A DNA stretch of 64,000 bases, from the NCBI RefSeq assembly GCF_021532315.1, contig NZ_JAKGAO010000009.1:248001-312000 (forward strand), read 5' to 3'. Below the pieces are notes generated by a model. The model searched no databases. It was not told the DNA's origin and saw nothing but the letters and a program-made list of their open reading frames with translations. Origin of the DNA: Paenibacillus tarimensis. GTDB lineage: Bacteria; Bacillota; Bacilli; Paenibacillales; Paenibacillaceae. A program made the position numbers and the translations under genes. This document shows positions 46,705-58,500 of this stretch, piece after piece; the stretch's first letter is position 1; every line of letters starts with the position of its first letter.

Positions 46705-46715
46705 CAAGGAGCGTT

Positions 46716-47681
46716 ATGCGGAAAACCATAGTCTATATGTTCTCTGGACAGGGCTCCCAATATGTCCAGATGGGAAGGGAGCTTTATATCCGGCAGCCTT
46801 TGTTTCGTGACTGTATGACCAGGATGGATGCGGTCGTACAGGAAATTTGCGGCGTTTCCGTTGTTGACAAGCTGTATGGCGCTGAAGCTTCACAGGAAGG
46901 ATTCGTCCAGACCTTGTACACGCATCCTGCGATCGTAATGGTCGAGTATGCGGCAGCTCAAGTTCTGCAGGAAAGCGGACTCGATCCAGATTTTGTATTG
47001 GGGTCCAGTCTTGGTGAATTTACCGCAGCAGCTGTTTCAGGTATTTCCTCGATTGACGAGGTTTTGGAAGCGGTCATTAAGCAGGCCGGGATCCTAGAGC
47101 ACCGGTGCCCTGAAGGGGGAATGCTCGCGATTTTGCACGATCCCCGGATTTTTGGCGAAGCGCCGCAGCTGCATCAATACTGCGAGCTGGCCGCTGTCAA
47201 TTCATCCTCCCATTTTGTCGTTTCCAGCGAATCGGAAAAGCTGGCGAAGGCCGAACGTTTCCTGGAGCAGCAAGGTATTCTGTATCAGCGGCTTCCTGTC
47301 CGCTTCGGTTATCATTCCGCAGCTGTTGATCATGCGGCGGCAGAATACCAGGACTATCTTCGCGGAAGGTTTACCAGGATACCAACGCGGCCAATCGTTT
47401 CCTGTGTGTATGGGAAGCTTATGGGCACCCCGCTGCAGGAAGGTTATTTGTGGAAGGCTGTGCGGGAGCCAATCAAGTTTGCAGAGGCGCTGGGAGACAC
47501 ACAGCAAAAGCTGGGGACCGGGGTGGTCTACGTGGATCTGGGTCCCGGGGGTACCTTGGCTAATGTAGCCAAACGAATTTTGAGTGGCCGATCTAACGAG
47601 GAAATTTATGCTGTCATTACCCCCTTTAACCGTGAGATTGAAAATCTGGAGAAGATCAAAGGTTCGGTTATCTCCGGTTAG
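46716..47681 (+). CDS. Free-standing acyl hydrolase (AT-like, PksD/PedC type)
   Basis: 321-residue FabD-fold protein. Nucleophile Ser98 in GSSLGE and His200 in FGYHSAAVD give the active pair. The place of the malonate-binding Arg (R in QRRGxLM of true ATs) is Ala124 (KQAGIL), and the usual GHSLG is GSSLG. This fits the proofreading acyl hydrolases of trans-AT systems, which remove stalled acyl chains from ACPs, rather than a malonyl transferase. ATG 7 bases after AAGGAG. It is 11 bases behind the MBL gene. Confidence 0.85.
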   Translation: MRKTIVYMFSGQGSQYVQMGRELYIRQPLFRDCMTRMDAVVQEICGVSVVDKLYGAEASQEGFVQTLYTHPAIVMVEYAAAQVLQESGLDPDFVLGSSLGEFTAAAVSGISSIDEVLEAVIKQAGILEHRCPEGGMLAILHDPRIFGEAPQLHQYCELAAVNSSSHFVVSSESEKLAKAERFLEQQGILYQRLPVRFGYHSAAVDHAAAEYQDYLRGRFTRIPTRPIVSCVYGKLMGTPLQEGYLWKAVREPIKFAEALGDTQQKLGTGVVYVDLGPGGTLANVAKRILSGRSNEEIYAVITPFNREIENLEKIKGSVISG

Positions 47682-47737
47682 CCATAAATCTATCTACCAA
47701 TCGTTAGCCAAATGAAGGCAAGAGGAGAGGAAATGAT

Positions 47738-49522
47738 TTGATAACCTATGTTTTCCCTGGTCAAGGTTCGCAATTTAAAGGTATGGGCGAAGAACTGTTT
47801 GATGAGTTCCCGGAGATTACGGCGAAGGCGGACGAGGTGTTGGGGTACTCAATTAAGGAGCTTTGCTTGAAGGACCCGTACCGTCAGTTAGGTCAAACAC
47901 AGTATACGCAGCCTGCGCTGTATACAGTCAATGTACTGAGCTATATGAAAAAGCTGAAGGTGACCGGACGGAAACCAGACTACACGGCCGGCCACAGTCT
48001 AGGCGAATACTGCGCTCTGTTTGCGGCGGGAGCCTTCAGTTTTGAGCAGGGGCTTCGCCTCGTTCAGAGACGAGGTCAACTGATGAGCCAGGCGGCTGGC
48101 GGTGGCATGGCTGCGGTTCTTGGACTGCATGAGCAGAAGGTCGTCGAGCTGCTGCTTACGAGCGGGTTCACCTCCCTTGAGGTTGCCAATTTCAATACGC
48201 CAACCCAGATCGTCATCTCAGGCGCGAAGGAAGATATCGGAGAAGCTGCGTCATTATTTGAATCAGCGGGCGCAAGCTATGTGCCGCTCAATGTAAGCGG
48301 GGCTTTTCATTCCCGGAACATGGAAGAGGCACGGGCGAGCTTTGCTCAATACCTGGAATTATTTACGCTGTCGGAGCCTGCGATCCCGGTCATATCCAAT
48401 GTATACGCAAGACCTTACCAGCCGGGGCGTCTGAAGCAGACGCTGAGCGAACAAATCACAAGCCCTGTGAAATGGACGGAATCGGTTCGCTACTTAATGG
48501 GGCTAGGGGCAATGGACTTCGTTGAGGTAGGTCCCGGACATGTGCTGACGAAGCTGGTGGAGAAAATCCGGCAGCAGGCCGGGCCGCTTGCTGCAGCAGT
48601 GTCCCCGCAGGTCCAACAGCCAGCGGTGGCGGTGTCACAGCAGATCCAGCCGCCGGCAGCAGTAGCAGTGCTGCCGCAGGTTCAGCTGCAGGCTGAGCCG
48701 CCAGCGGATGACCGGAATTCCTACGACATTCACAGCATCGCCGAGGACGTTGGTAAGGAAATTGAGCGGCTTAGAGGACAGGTCGATCTCTTCTGGGGCA
48801 AGGAATTGAAGAAGTACAAGGAGTATGGGCTGCGTGACGGCCTATCGATTGTTGAATTCGGCTGCGGTCCCGGCTATGTTACGGAGAAGCTGCTCAGGCA
48901 TTTCCCAGCCTGCCGGGTTACGGGGATTGAGTTTGACCCCTATCTGGTCGATGTTGCGAGATCGTATCTGGATCAGACGGGCTTGGACCGTTATCACATC
49001 ATGCAGGGCTCGATCATGGGCTGCGCTATGCCAAGCAACAGCTTTGATTTTGCGGTCATCCGTTTGGTTATTGAGCATTTACCTGATCCGGTGGCCGCCA
49101 TTAAAGAAGTGCATCGCGTGCTGAAGCCGGGCGGAGTCGCCGTGTTTATCGATAATGACTTCGAAATGCACATTCGTACATATCCTCATATTCCCGAGCT
49201 GAAGGACCTTTATGACGCCTACTGCAGGAAGCGGGAGTCGGAGGGAGGCATGCCGATGATCGGTAGGCAGCTGCCCGTTCTGCTGAAAGCGGGGAATTTC
49301 GAGAATATCGATTACGACGTCATCTGTGCACATAACCACATTGTCGGTGATGAGCTGTTCGCCAAGTCGGAAGGGCTCGGCATCCCGATGAAGCTGGTCA
49401 GAGAAGGTTTCCTTGACAGTAAGGTGCTTGGCAAAATAACGGTGAAGTGGCGTGATCTAATGAAGGATGCGGACCATGTCATCACCCGTCAGCTTTATAT
49501 CTCCAGCGGCGAGAAGCGATGA
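47738..49522 (+). CDS. Trans-acting malonyltransferase fused to a class I methyltransferase
   Basis: 594 residues. Residues 1 to about 283 are a malonyl-type AT: FPGQGSQFKGMG, Ser87 in GHSLGE, Arg112 in QRRGQLM, and His191 in GAFHS. It can load malonate on the AT-less PKS modules. A Pro/Gln/Ala/Val linker of about 40 residues leads to a SAM-dependent methyltransferase (about 330-594) with VEFGCGPGYVTEKLL (motif I, 371-385), IRLVIEHLPDP and LKPGGVAVF. AT-ER fusions are common in trans-AT loci; AT-methyltransferase fusions are not one I know as standard. TTG start 7 bases after AGAGGAGAGG. It overlaps the big PKS gene by ATGA. The methyl acceptor is unknown. Confidence 0.88.
   Translation: MITYVFPGQGSQFKGMGEELFDEFPEITAKADEVLGYSIKELCLKDPYRQLGQTQYTQPALYTVNVLSYMKKLKVTGRKPDYTAGHSLGEYCALFAAGAFSFEQGLRLVQRRGQLMSQAAGGGMAAVLGLHEQKVVELLLTSGFTSLEVANFNTPTQIVISGAKEDIGEAASLFESAGASYVPLNVSGAFHSRNMEEARASFAQYLELFTLSEPAIPVISNVYARPYQPGRLKQTLSEQITSPVKWTESVRYLMGLGAMDFVEVGPGHVLTKLVEKIRQQAGPLAAAVSPQVQQPAVAVSQQIQPPAAVAVLPQVQLQAEPPADDRNSYDIHSIAEDVGKEIERLRGQVDLFWGKELKKYKEYGLRDGLSIVEFGCGPGYVTEKLLRHFPACRVTGIEFDPYLVDVARSYLDQTGLDRYHIMQGSIMGCAMPSNSFDFAVIRLVIEHLPDPVAAIKEVHRVLKPGGVAVFIDNDFEMHIRTYPHIPELKDLYDAYCRKRESEGGMPMIGRQLPVLLKAGNFENIDYDVICAHNHIVGDELFAKSEGLGIPMKLVREGFLDSKVLGKITVKWRDLMKDADHVITRQLYISSGEKR
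48593..48715 (+). repeat. Imperfect repeats coding for the AT-methyltransferase linker
   Basis: Codons for residues 286-326 repeat a unit such as VSPQVQQPA / VSQQIQPPA / VLPQVQLQA three times. It is a flexible Pro/Gln/Ala linker between the two enzymes, and the coding DNA shows near-repeat units rich in CAG and GCA. Confidence 0.7.
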
Positions 49523-52500
49523 TCGTTTTTTTGGATTCGGGGGGAAACCAAGTGGAATGGATGAAGGAACAAATCAGGGAAAAGATCATAACAATTCTGA
49601 ACGTATTGCTTCAAGTGCCCATTACCAAAGACAATAAGCAGGACAGCTTCATCAAGCTGGGGCTGAATTCAATTACTATTGTGCAATTAGCCGAGCAGCT
49701 CAGCCAAGAAACCGGAACCTCGATTGGTGTTGAAATTTTGTACGATTACGCAACGCCTGACGAATTAGCCGGTTATATCGCAGCAATGGATGGAATACCG
49801 CATCCCCGGCAGCAAAGTGCTGTGAATGGGGGAGCGCAAGCACCGGGCGCTGACCAGGAGAAGCGGTATGAACAACTTAAGAGAGGAATCGTGGAAACAT
49901 TGAAGGGGCTGCTTCAACCCGGTACAGAGCTGGATTTGGGGAGCAGCTTCTTTACGCTGGGGTTGGACTCTGTTTCGATTGTTTCCTTGACGGAGGCGCT
50001 GAACAGCCGCTTCGGGCTGCAGCTCGGGGTCGAGACGGTCTTCGATAACCCGTCAATTGAGGAGCTAACCCGCTATATTAGCGGGGAATACCGCAACGTC
50101 TCTGCCGGTCAGGAGCTAACAACCCCAGAAGCAGATGCGTCTCCGGGGACCATTCAGAATGAGAAGCAGCAGACAGCAGAAAGCAGAACCTCTGTGAATG
50201 ATCTGTTCACCCGGCAGGGGGAGAAAATTGCGATTATCGGCATGTCGGGCAAATTTGCGGGTGCAGACAACATAAACGAATACTGGGACAATCTGCTGAA
50301 AGGCAATAACGCTATCAGCGAGATCCGGCGTAACGGCTGGGAGGAGAGGCGCTATTATTCCACGAACAGCCAAGACCGGAATAAGAGCATCAGCAAGTGG
50401 GGAGGAATTCTTCCGAATATTGCCCGGTTCGACGCCGAATTTTTTAATATTTCACCTCGTGAGGCGGAGCGGACCGATCCGCAGCAGAGGCTCCTCCTTG
50501 AGGAAGTGTACAAGGCACTGGAAGATGCCGGGTACCCGAGAGAGAAAATTCAGAATGAGCAGGTAGGCGTGTTCATCGGCGCCCGGGGCTCCGACTATAT
50601 CAACAAGGATGTCTTCCATCATAACGGAATTGAATCCCAAATGTTTTTGGGAAGCGATATGGGCATTATGGCGGGAAGAATTTCATATTTCCTTAATATT
50701 CACGGCCCAAGCTTGACAGTAGATACCGCATGCTCGTCGGCGCTCGTTGCGCTGCATCTGGCATGTGATAGCCTGCGTAAGGGTGAATGCGATATGGCGA
50801 TTGCAGGCGGTGTTTTCGTTATGCCTACTCCCGATTTTCTGGTCCAGGCCTCAAAGACCGGCATGCTGTCTCCGGACGGCGGCTGCAAGACCTTTGATAA
50901 CAGTGCCAACGGTATTGCGGTTGGCGAGGGTGTAGGGGCAGTGCTGTTAAAACCGCTCAGCAGGGCGATTGAGGATCGGGATAACATTCAGGCGGTAATC
51001 AGCGGAAGCACCGTCAATCAGGATGGCAAGACCAACGGGGTTACGGCGCCAAGTGCCAAGGCGCAGGAGCGTCTTGTCCTTAAGGCATGGGAGCAGGCCG
51101 GTGTCGACCCGGAATCTATTGCCTATCTTGAGGTCCACGGCACGGGGACCAAGCTGGGCGACCCGATTGAGATCAAGGCGCTGACGAATGCGTTCCGCAA
51201 ACATACGGACAAGAAGCAGTTCTGCTGGATCGGGTCCCATAAGCCGAATATCGGCCATACGATTAACGCCGCAGGCTTGGCAGGTCTGATGAAAGCCGTA
51301 CTGGCGATTAAAAATAAGCGGATTCCGCCGACGATTAACTATCATGTACCGAATGAACATATCGACTTTGTGAACAGCCCGTTCAAGATTAATACTGGGG
51401 TCGTCGAATGGCCGTTACACGGCGGCTCGGCGGGCAAGGCTGGCGTCAGCTCATTCGGATTCAGCGGAACGAACTGCCATGTTGTTCTGGAGGAAGGGGT
51501 GACGTGGCCAAAGCCGTCTCAACAGGAGGACACGTACCATCTTATACCGGTCTCGGCACGTTCCCAGTCCGTGCTGCAGAAAAAGCTCAGGCAGCTGCGT
51601 GAGGCGCTGGCCACAGATGGAACGATCAGGCTGCGGGACTTGGCACGGACACTGCAGGAGGGCAGGGATCATTTTCAAGTCAGAACCGCTTTTATCGTCA
51701 AGCATACAGCGGAGCTCGCCGAACAGCTTGAAGCGATGGCGGCGGGCGGAGCGGTGCAAACCCCGGCAGCAGGCTTGGATTATACGCTCATGAACGACTA
51801 CAAGCGGCTTCACACCGTGAAGGAGCTTTATGAGAAGGGCGGTAATATTGATTGGAAGCAGCTGGGCCGCCCGGATGACAGCCTGCTTATTTCGCTGCCT
51901 GCTTACCCGTTCGGGGGCGAGGACTATTGGATTTCCCGTCCGGCCGCTGCGCCTGAACGAAAGGAAACGATCTATTCCCGAACGGTAGAGCGCGAGCATC
52001 CTGTCCTTTCGGACCATTATATTCTGGGGAACTACCTCCTGCCGGGAGCCGCGCAGCTGGCGTATGTCCACGATGCTCTTGATCAAGCGCTGGGAGGCGC
52101 TTCTGTGACGATTGAGGACCTGTGCTTGCTGCGTCCTGTAATCGTCAATGACAGCCGGGCAGAACTGCAGATTGAGCTAAAGCCTGAAAGTGATGGCTAC
52201 GCGTTAAAGCTTGGCGGCAGCGGGATTAAGCCAGAGTCTGTGTATGCCAAATGCCGGGCGCAGCTCGCAGCAGGCGGCGCACCGCTACTGCAGTTCCAGC
52301 CCCTGTACAGCAGCGGCACGGAGCGGATGAATGGAGAAGAATTTTACCGGAAGCTGGCGGGGAAGGGAGCGCGATATGGCCGTACACTGCAGGTTGTGGA
52401 GGAAGTGGAGTGGAGCGGAGAAGAGGTCCGTGCTGTTCTGAATGTATCTGCCATGTCAGCGGCTGACGCTGACCGGAGCGCGCATATAACCGCCGTGGTT

Positions 52501-55500
52501 GATGGGGCGCTGCAGTGTCTGCTGGTATACGAATTAGATAAGCCCGGGATGCAGCTGCCGTTCACTATCGGGTCTGTACATCTAATCCTGCCGTTTAAGG
52601 AACGCCACCGCGCAGCAGTTAGCCGTACAGGGACCTATTCGTACGATATCGGGATTTACGATCTTGACGGCAGGCTGTGTGCAGCGCTGCTGGAGGTCGT
52701 CATCAAACCGGCCAAAACGAGCGGCGCCTTGGACCTGTTCTATCCTGTGTGGAGGCAAAAGAGTAAGATGGTCTCTGAGCCGTCCCTCCGTATAAGTCCC
52801 GGGGGCGGGCGGGTATTAATTGTGGCGGCACGTAAAGACGAAGGTCTATCGAGTGTTGTTCACATGTTACACCGGGAAGATGAAGTCGGCATTCTATATG
52901 AGGACGAACTAAGCGCCGCTTCGCTGCAGCGGTATACAGGGGTCGAACGCATTTACCTGATCCCCGAGATCAAGCAACAGGGCATCATCTGGGAATCTCC
53001 GCAGGAGGGGAAAGCAGCGGAATCAGCTGCCATCGGTACGCTGTACCGCCTTACGAAATGGATGGATTCCGTGTGGAGAGATGAACTCGTCCAACTGACC
53101 GTTCTAACAAATAATGTCTATTCCACAGCGGTCACCAAAGCGGTTCATCCTTACCCGGCGCTGATTCACGGATTTGTAAAATCGCTGCGCAAAGAGTATC
53201 CCGAATGGAAAATCCGCTTATTCGATATTGACCTTGAAGGCGGAAGCGGAGCGAAGAGTGAGGGGCTGTACAAGGAGCTGGAAATTGCTGTCTCTGACCT
53301 TTCGCCATGCGGCGAATACGTTCTGAAGAACGGACAGCTGTATGAACAGCAGCTGCTGCCTGCCAATCTGCCTGCGGAGAAGATAAGTCCTTACCGCAAG
53401 CAGGGTGTGTACGTTATCGTCGGAGGAGCAGGCGGCATTGGCTTAGAGCTGTGCAAGCATTTGGCCCGCAGTGTGCAGGCCCGCCTGGCGATTATTGGCA
53501 GGAGCGCGCTAGACGCAAGGATTACCGGGGATTTGGAAGCAATTACGCAGCTTGGCGGTCAATATCTATACCTGCAGGCAGATATTACGGATGCAGGCTT
53601 GCTTGAATCGGCCGTGCGCCGGGTGAAGCAGGCTTACGGGGCGGTTCATGGTGTTTTCCATTCTGCCTTGGTGCTAAAGGATACGGAAATCCGCCGCATG
53701 ACAGAAGATATGCTGCAGGCCGTGCTGGACCCGAAGGTGACCGGTGTGCGGAATCTTTATGCTGCGTTCAAGTCGGAGCCCCTGGATTTCATGCTGTTCT
53801 TCTCCTCCTGTCAGACCTTCGTCGGCAATCCGGGTCAGAGCAATTATGCAGCGGCGAGTTCGTTTGAGGATGCGTTCTGCCAGTACCTGCAGGATCAGAG
53901 CCTGTTCCCGGTCAAGGTTATCAACTGGGGCTACTGGGGCAGCGTAGGCGTCGTATCCGGTGAAGCCTATCAGCGGATGATGCAGCTGCAGGGCTATCAC
54001 TCGATCGAGCCGGCCGAAGGGATGGAGATGATCGATTTTCTCCTTGCCAGCCCGCTCAATCAGCTGGTCGTCATGAAGGCAGAGCAGGCAGTATATGAGC
54101 ATTTGCCGGTTAACCGCGGCTGGACGATGACAGGAAGTCCTGAAGAAACAGATGCAGTGTTAAACCAGTTAGCCTGGAATTTGCCGAGCGAAGCGCCCAA
54201 TCCGGCGGCCATTGTTTCCTTCCTGGACCAGCTTAGGCTGCTGCAAAATGAAGCCAAACATAAGCTTGCCGGGCTGGTCCAACGCAGCGGGGCCGCTTTC
54301 AAGCCTAAATTCAGCCGCCTTCTGCAGGAGCTTTCACACTTCGATACGGCAGTAGACGGCTTAAGCGGGGGAAGGCGAACAGCAGTGGCAGCCCCCGAGA
54401 TCAAGGGCTTTGCTGACTTGCTGCATGCTTGTCTTGAGCATTATGAAGATATTCTGACCGGCAGGCTTGAGGCGACTGATGTGATGTTCCCGCAATCCTC
54501 CATGCAGCTGGTGGAAGCAGTCTATAGAAACAACCCGCTATCGGATTACTGTATAGGCATCGCGGCGGGTGCAGTACAGTCTGCGCTGAGCAAATGGCGT
54601 GCGCTTCATCCGGGTCGCACAATCAGAATCATCGAGATTGGCGCAGGTACGGGGTCAACGGCCGAGGCGGTCTGCCGGGCGATCTCCGGTTTCGCCAATA
54701 TTTCATATACGTATACGGATATTTCCCATTCATTCCTAAATTACGGACGCCGTAAATTGGGTACGGATTATCCTTTTGTGGACTTTGCGCTGCTTGATAT
54801 TGAGAAGGACATCGCCGCGCAAGGGCTTGCTGCAGGGAGCTATGATCTTGTAATCGCGACCAATGTGCTTCATGCGACGGCTAATATGTCCGCCGTGCTC
54901 GAGAACGTGAAGCGTCTGTTGAAGCGTAACGGTCTCTTGATCGTGAACGAAATGACGCGCAAACAGGATTATCTCACGATTACCTTTGGTCTATTGGACG
55001 GCTGGTGGAAATACGAGGATGGTGTCTACCGCGAGACAGGCAGCCCGATTCTGAATGAGCGCAGCTGGAACCGGCTTCTGAAGCAGGAAGGCTTCAGGCA
55101 CATTCAGTTCCACGGACTGCCGCAGGATGATCCTGCGCTTTGGTCGCAGCACGTCATTATGGCGGAGAGCGATGGTTATATGAAGCTTGCGGACAACAGG
55201 CAGGGCTCCCCTTCAAGAGCAAAAGCAGATGAGCGGAAGGAAGCGCCGGCTGCGCAGAAGAAGGAGGCAGGAGCAGGTTCGGCAAGGAGGAACGCTGTCA
55301 TCATGCAGGTTCGCGCTTCAATCGCCGGCTGCTTGGGCATTAAGCCGGAGCTGCTGGATATGGAGAAGCCGTTCGCCGAGCTGGGTGTGGACTCAATTGT
55401 CGCTGTGGAAATTGTCGCCGATCTTAACAGCAAGCTGAAGATTAAGCTGAAGAATACGGTTTTATTCGATTACAACGACGGCGCGTCTCTGCTGAACCAT

Positions 55501-58500
55501 TTGTTAACGAAGCATCAGGAGGAGCTTTTTCCGGCAGCGGACGAGTCAGAGGAAGACCTGACAGCAGCTGCAGACTTTGAGAAAGCGGGAGAGGCTATGC
55601 AAGCTGAAGCTCCGGCCAGGGAAGCCGAGAAGGGCATCGCCATCATCGGTATCTCAGGCAGATTCGCTGACTACGAAGACGTGAACCATTATTGGCAGGG
55701 ATTATGCGAGGGCAGAAGCTCTATCAGAGAAATCCCGAAGGAACGCTGGGATACAGATGAATTCTATGATCCTAATATCGGAAATTATGAGAAGACGAAC
55801 AGCAAATGGTGCGGCTGGTTAACCGATGCCGGAGAGTTCGACCCGCTCTTCTTCAATCTGTCGGGTACAGAAGCCATCTACACAGACCCGCAGCAGCGGA
55901 TCTTCCTCGAAGAGTGCTGGAAAGCGCTGGAGGACGCCGGACAGCTCGGTGCCCAGCTGAAGAAGCAAAAGTACGGCGTTTTCGCGGGAATTATGGAGGG
56001 AGACTACCTCCGTAGACTGCAGATGCTGGGGGTTAAACTGGAGCCGCAGGCCTTCTGGGGGAATGACTCCGCTATTTTGGCTTCACGGATCTCGTACCTG
56101 CTCGATTTGCACGGGCCATGCGTGACCGTTAATACCGCCTGCTCCTCTTCCCTGGTGGCCATTCATCTTGCCTGCCAGAGCATTATATCCGGTGAAAGCG
56201 ACGTGGCGATCGCGGGCGGCTCGTATGTGTCCACAACGCCTAACTACTATATTTTATCCAGCAATGCGGGTATGTTCTCGCCGGATGGCTTGTGCAAAAC
56301 CTTCGATCAGAGCGCTAACGGCTTTGTACTCGGAGAAGGCGCCGGTGTAGTCGTGCTGAAGTCGCTGGATAAAGCGGTCGTGGACGGTGATTTCATCTAT
56401 GGCGTTATTAAGGGGATTGGTATTAATCAGGATGGCAGAACGAACGGAATAACCGCGCCGAGCGGGCTGGCCCAGACGAGTCTGGAGCTGGAGGTATACG
56501 AGAAATCGGGGATACATCCGGAGACGATCAGCTATGTTGAGGCGCACGGTACAGGTACGAAGCTGGGAGACCCGATCGAATTCGAAGCGCTGACCAATGC
56601 GTTCAGGACGTATACCAATAAGAAGCAGTACTGCGGAATAGGCTCTGTCAAAACGAATATCGGACATTTATCCGCGGCAGCCGGAGTAGCCAGCCTGATT
56701 AAGGTATTGCTCGCGATGAGGCATCGGATGCTGCCGCCGTCAATCCATTTTAATCAAATCAACGAAAACATCGATGTGGAGGACAGCCCCTTCTACGTTA
56801 ATACGAAGCTCAGTCCGTGGGAGCCGACAGGGCATAACCACAGACGCGCTGCCATCAGCTCCTTCGGATTTAGCGGTACGAACGCCCATCTGGTTGTCGA
56901 AGAGTGGCCGGTAAGCAGCTATAAGCAGCATGGCAGCGGGCGGGAGGAATCATTGGTCGTCTTCTCTGCCAAAACGATGGATCGGCTAGAGGCCTATCTG
57001 GCGAAATTTGCTGTTTATGTGGAATCGCTGCAGAAGGATACGGATCATGAGCGCGCTGCGCTCTTTAGCCTGCGGAATATCGCTTATTCGCTGCAGACGG
57101 GACGGAAAGCGATGAAATGCAGGGCTGCATTTGTGGTCAGCAGCCTGGATGAGCTGCTTGATAAGCTGAGCCGTTATCTAAGGAACGAGCACGCGCTAGA
57201 CGTATTCTCAGGGGTCGTAGCTGCCAATGATGCGGAAACTGACGAACTGCTGGCCGCAGAACCGGTTCGATCACTGCGGATGGACCAGATTGCATCGCTG
57301 TGGATTCAGGGCGCGGAAATAGAATGGGGACAGCTGTATACGCCGGATAAGCCGGTAAGAATTCCGCTGCCGACATCCGTTTTCTTGCGGAGAAAGTATT
57401 GGTTTGAAGGCAGCTTATCGGCAGCGTCGTCTCGGCCAGACGGCAACTTACCAGCCATTCAAGCAGAATCGGAGCCGGGCAAGCCCGGATTGAACGAGCC
57501 GGAGCTTCAGGAGCATCATCTGTTCGAAGAGGTGTGGCAAGAGGATATCGAAGAGGCGCGCCAGCCTATAAGCGCCAAACAGAGAAGAATCATTCTTGTA
57601 TTGGATAAAGATGAGCAGATGTTTAACCGTCTATTAGCGGAAGGGGAGAGCGAGTTTATACTCGGCATTCAAGGAGTGGCGCTCATTAAGATCGACGCCC
57701 GCCGCTATATTTTCGATCCTGGTAACATGCATGCGTTCATCAGCACCTTGGCGAAAGATGGCATTGTGCCCGATACGGTTGTGAACCTGCGCAGCTTCCA
57801 GGGGGGAACAGCAGGACCTGAGGCACACAGCCTATTCTATTTGAGCCTGGTTCAGGCCCAGCAGGAGCTTGCGGGCGAACGGGAGATCAGCATCCTGCAT
57901 GTATTTGAGAACCGGTATAATGCCGATTCGGCTGCGCAAGCTGCATTATCCGGCTTCGCCCGGACATTAAGAACCGAAAGTCCAAAGCTATCGCTGCGAA
58001 CAGTCATGGTGGATCGCGGCTGGATCGATGAGCGGGGGTTGCCTGCGGATTCCAGCGCCGCATCCGGAGCGGCAGCCGTTCAGCTCGAGCATATTATTCT
58101 TCGTGAGCTGCGTAGTTCCCCTGAGGTTGAGGTCAGATACAGCCATGACAGGCGGTATGTCAAACGCTTGAAGGCATGGAACGCCCCGATCGAGAAGACG
58201 GGTCCTGTTCTGAAGCCAGGCGGCGTATATGTAATTACAGGGGGCATGGGCAGTATCGGCAGGATAATCGCCCGGCGTATGGCCAGCGAATATAAGGCTA
58301 AGCTGGCGATATGCGGAAGATCGCATCTACGGAAGGAAGACGGGCGGTTCCTGGCTGAGCTGGAGCAGGCAGGCGCCAGTGTCAAATATTATCCGGTCGA
58401 TCTTGCAAGCGGTGACGATACTAGAAGAATGATCCGACAGGTAATGGATGTGTACGGGAAGATTGACGGTGTGTTTCACTGCGCAGGTGTTGTTGCCAGC

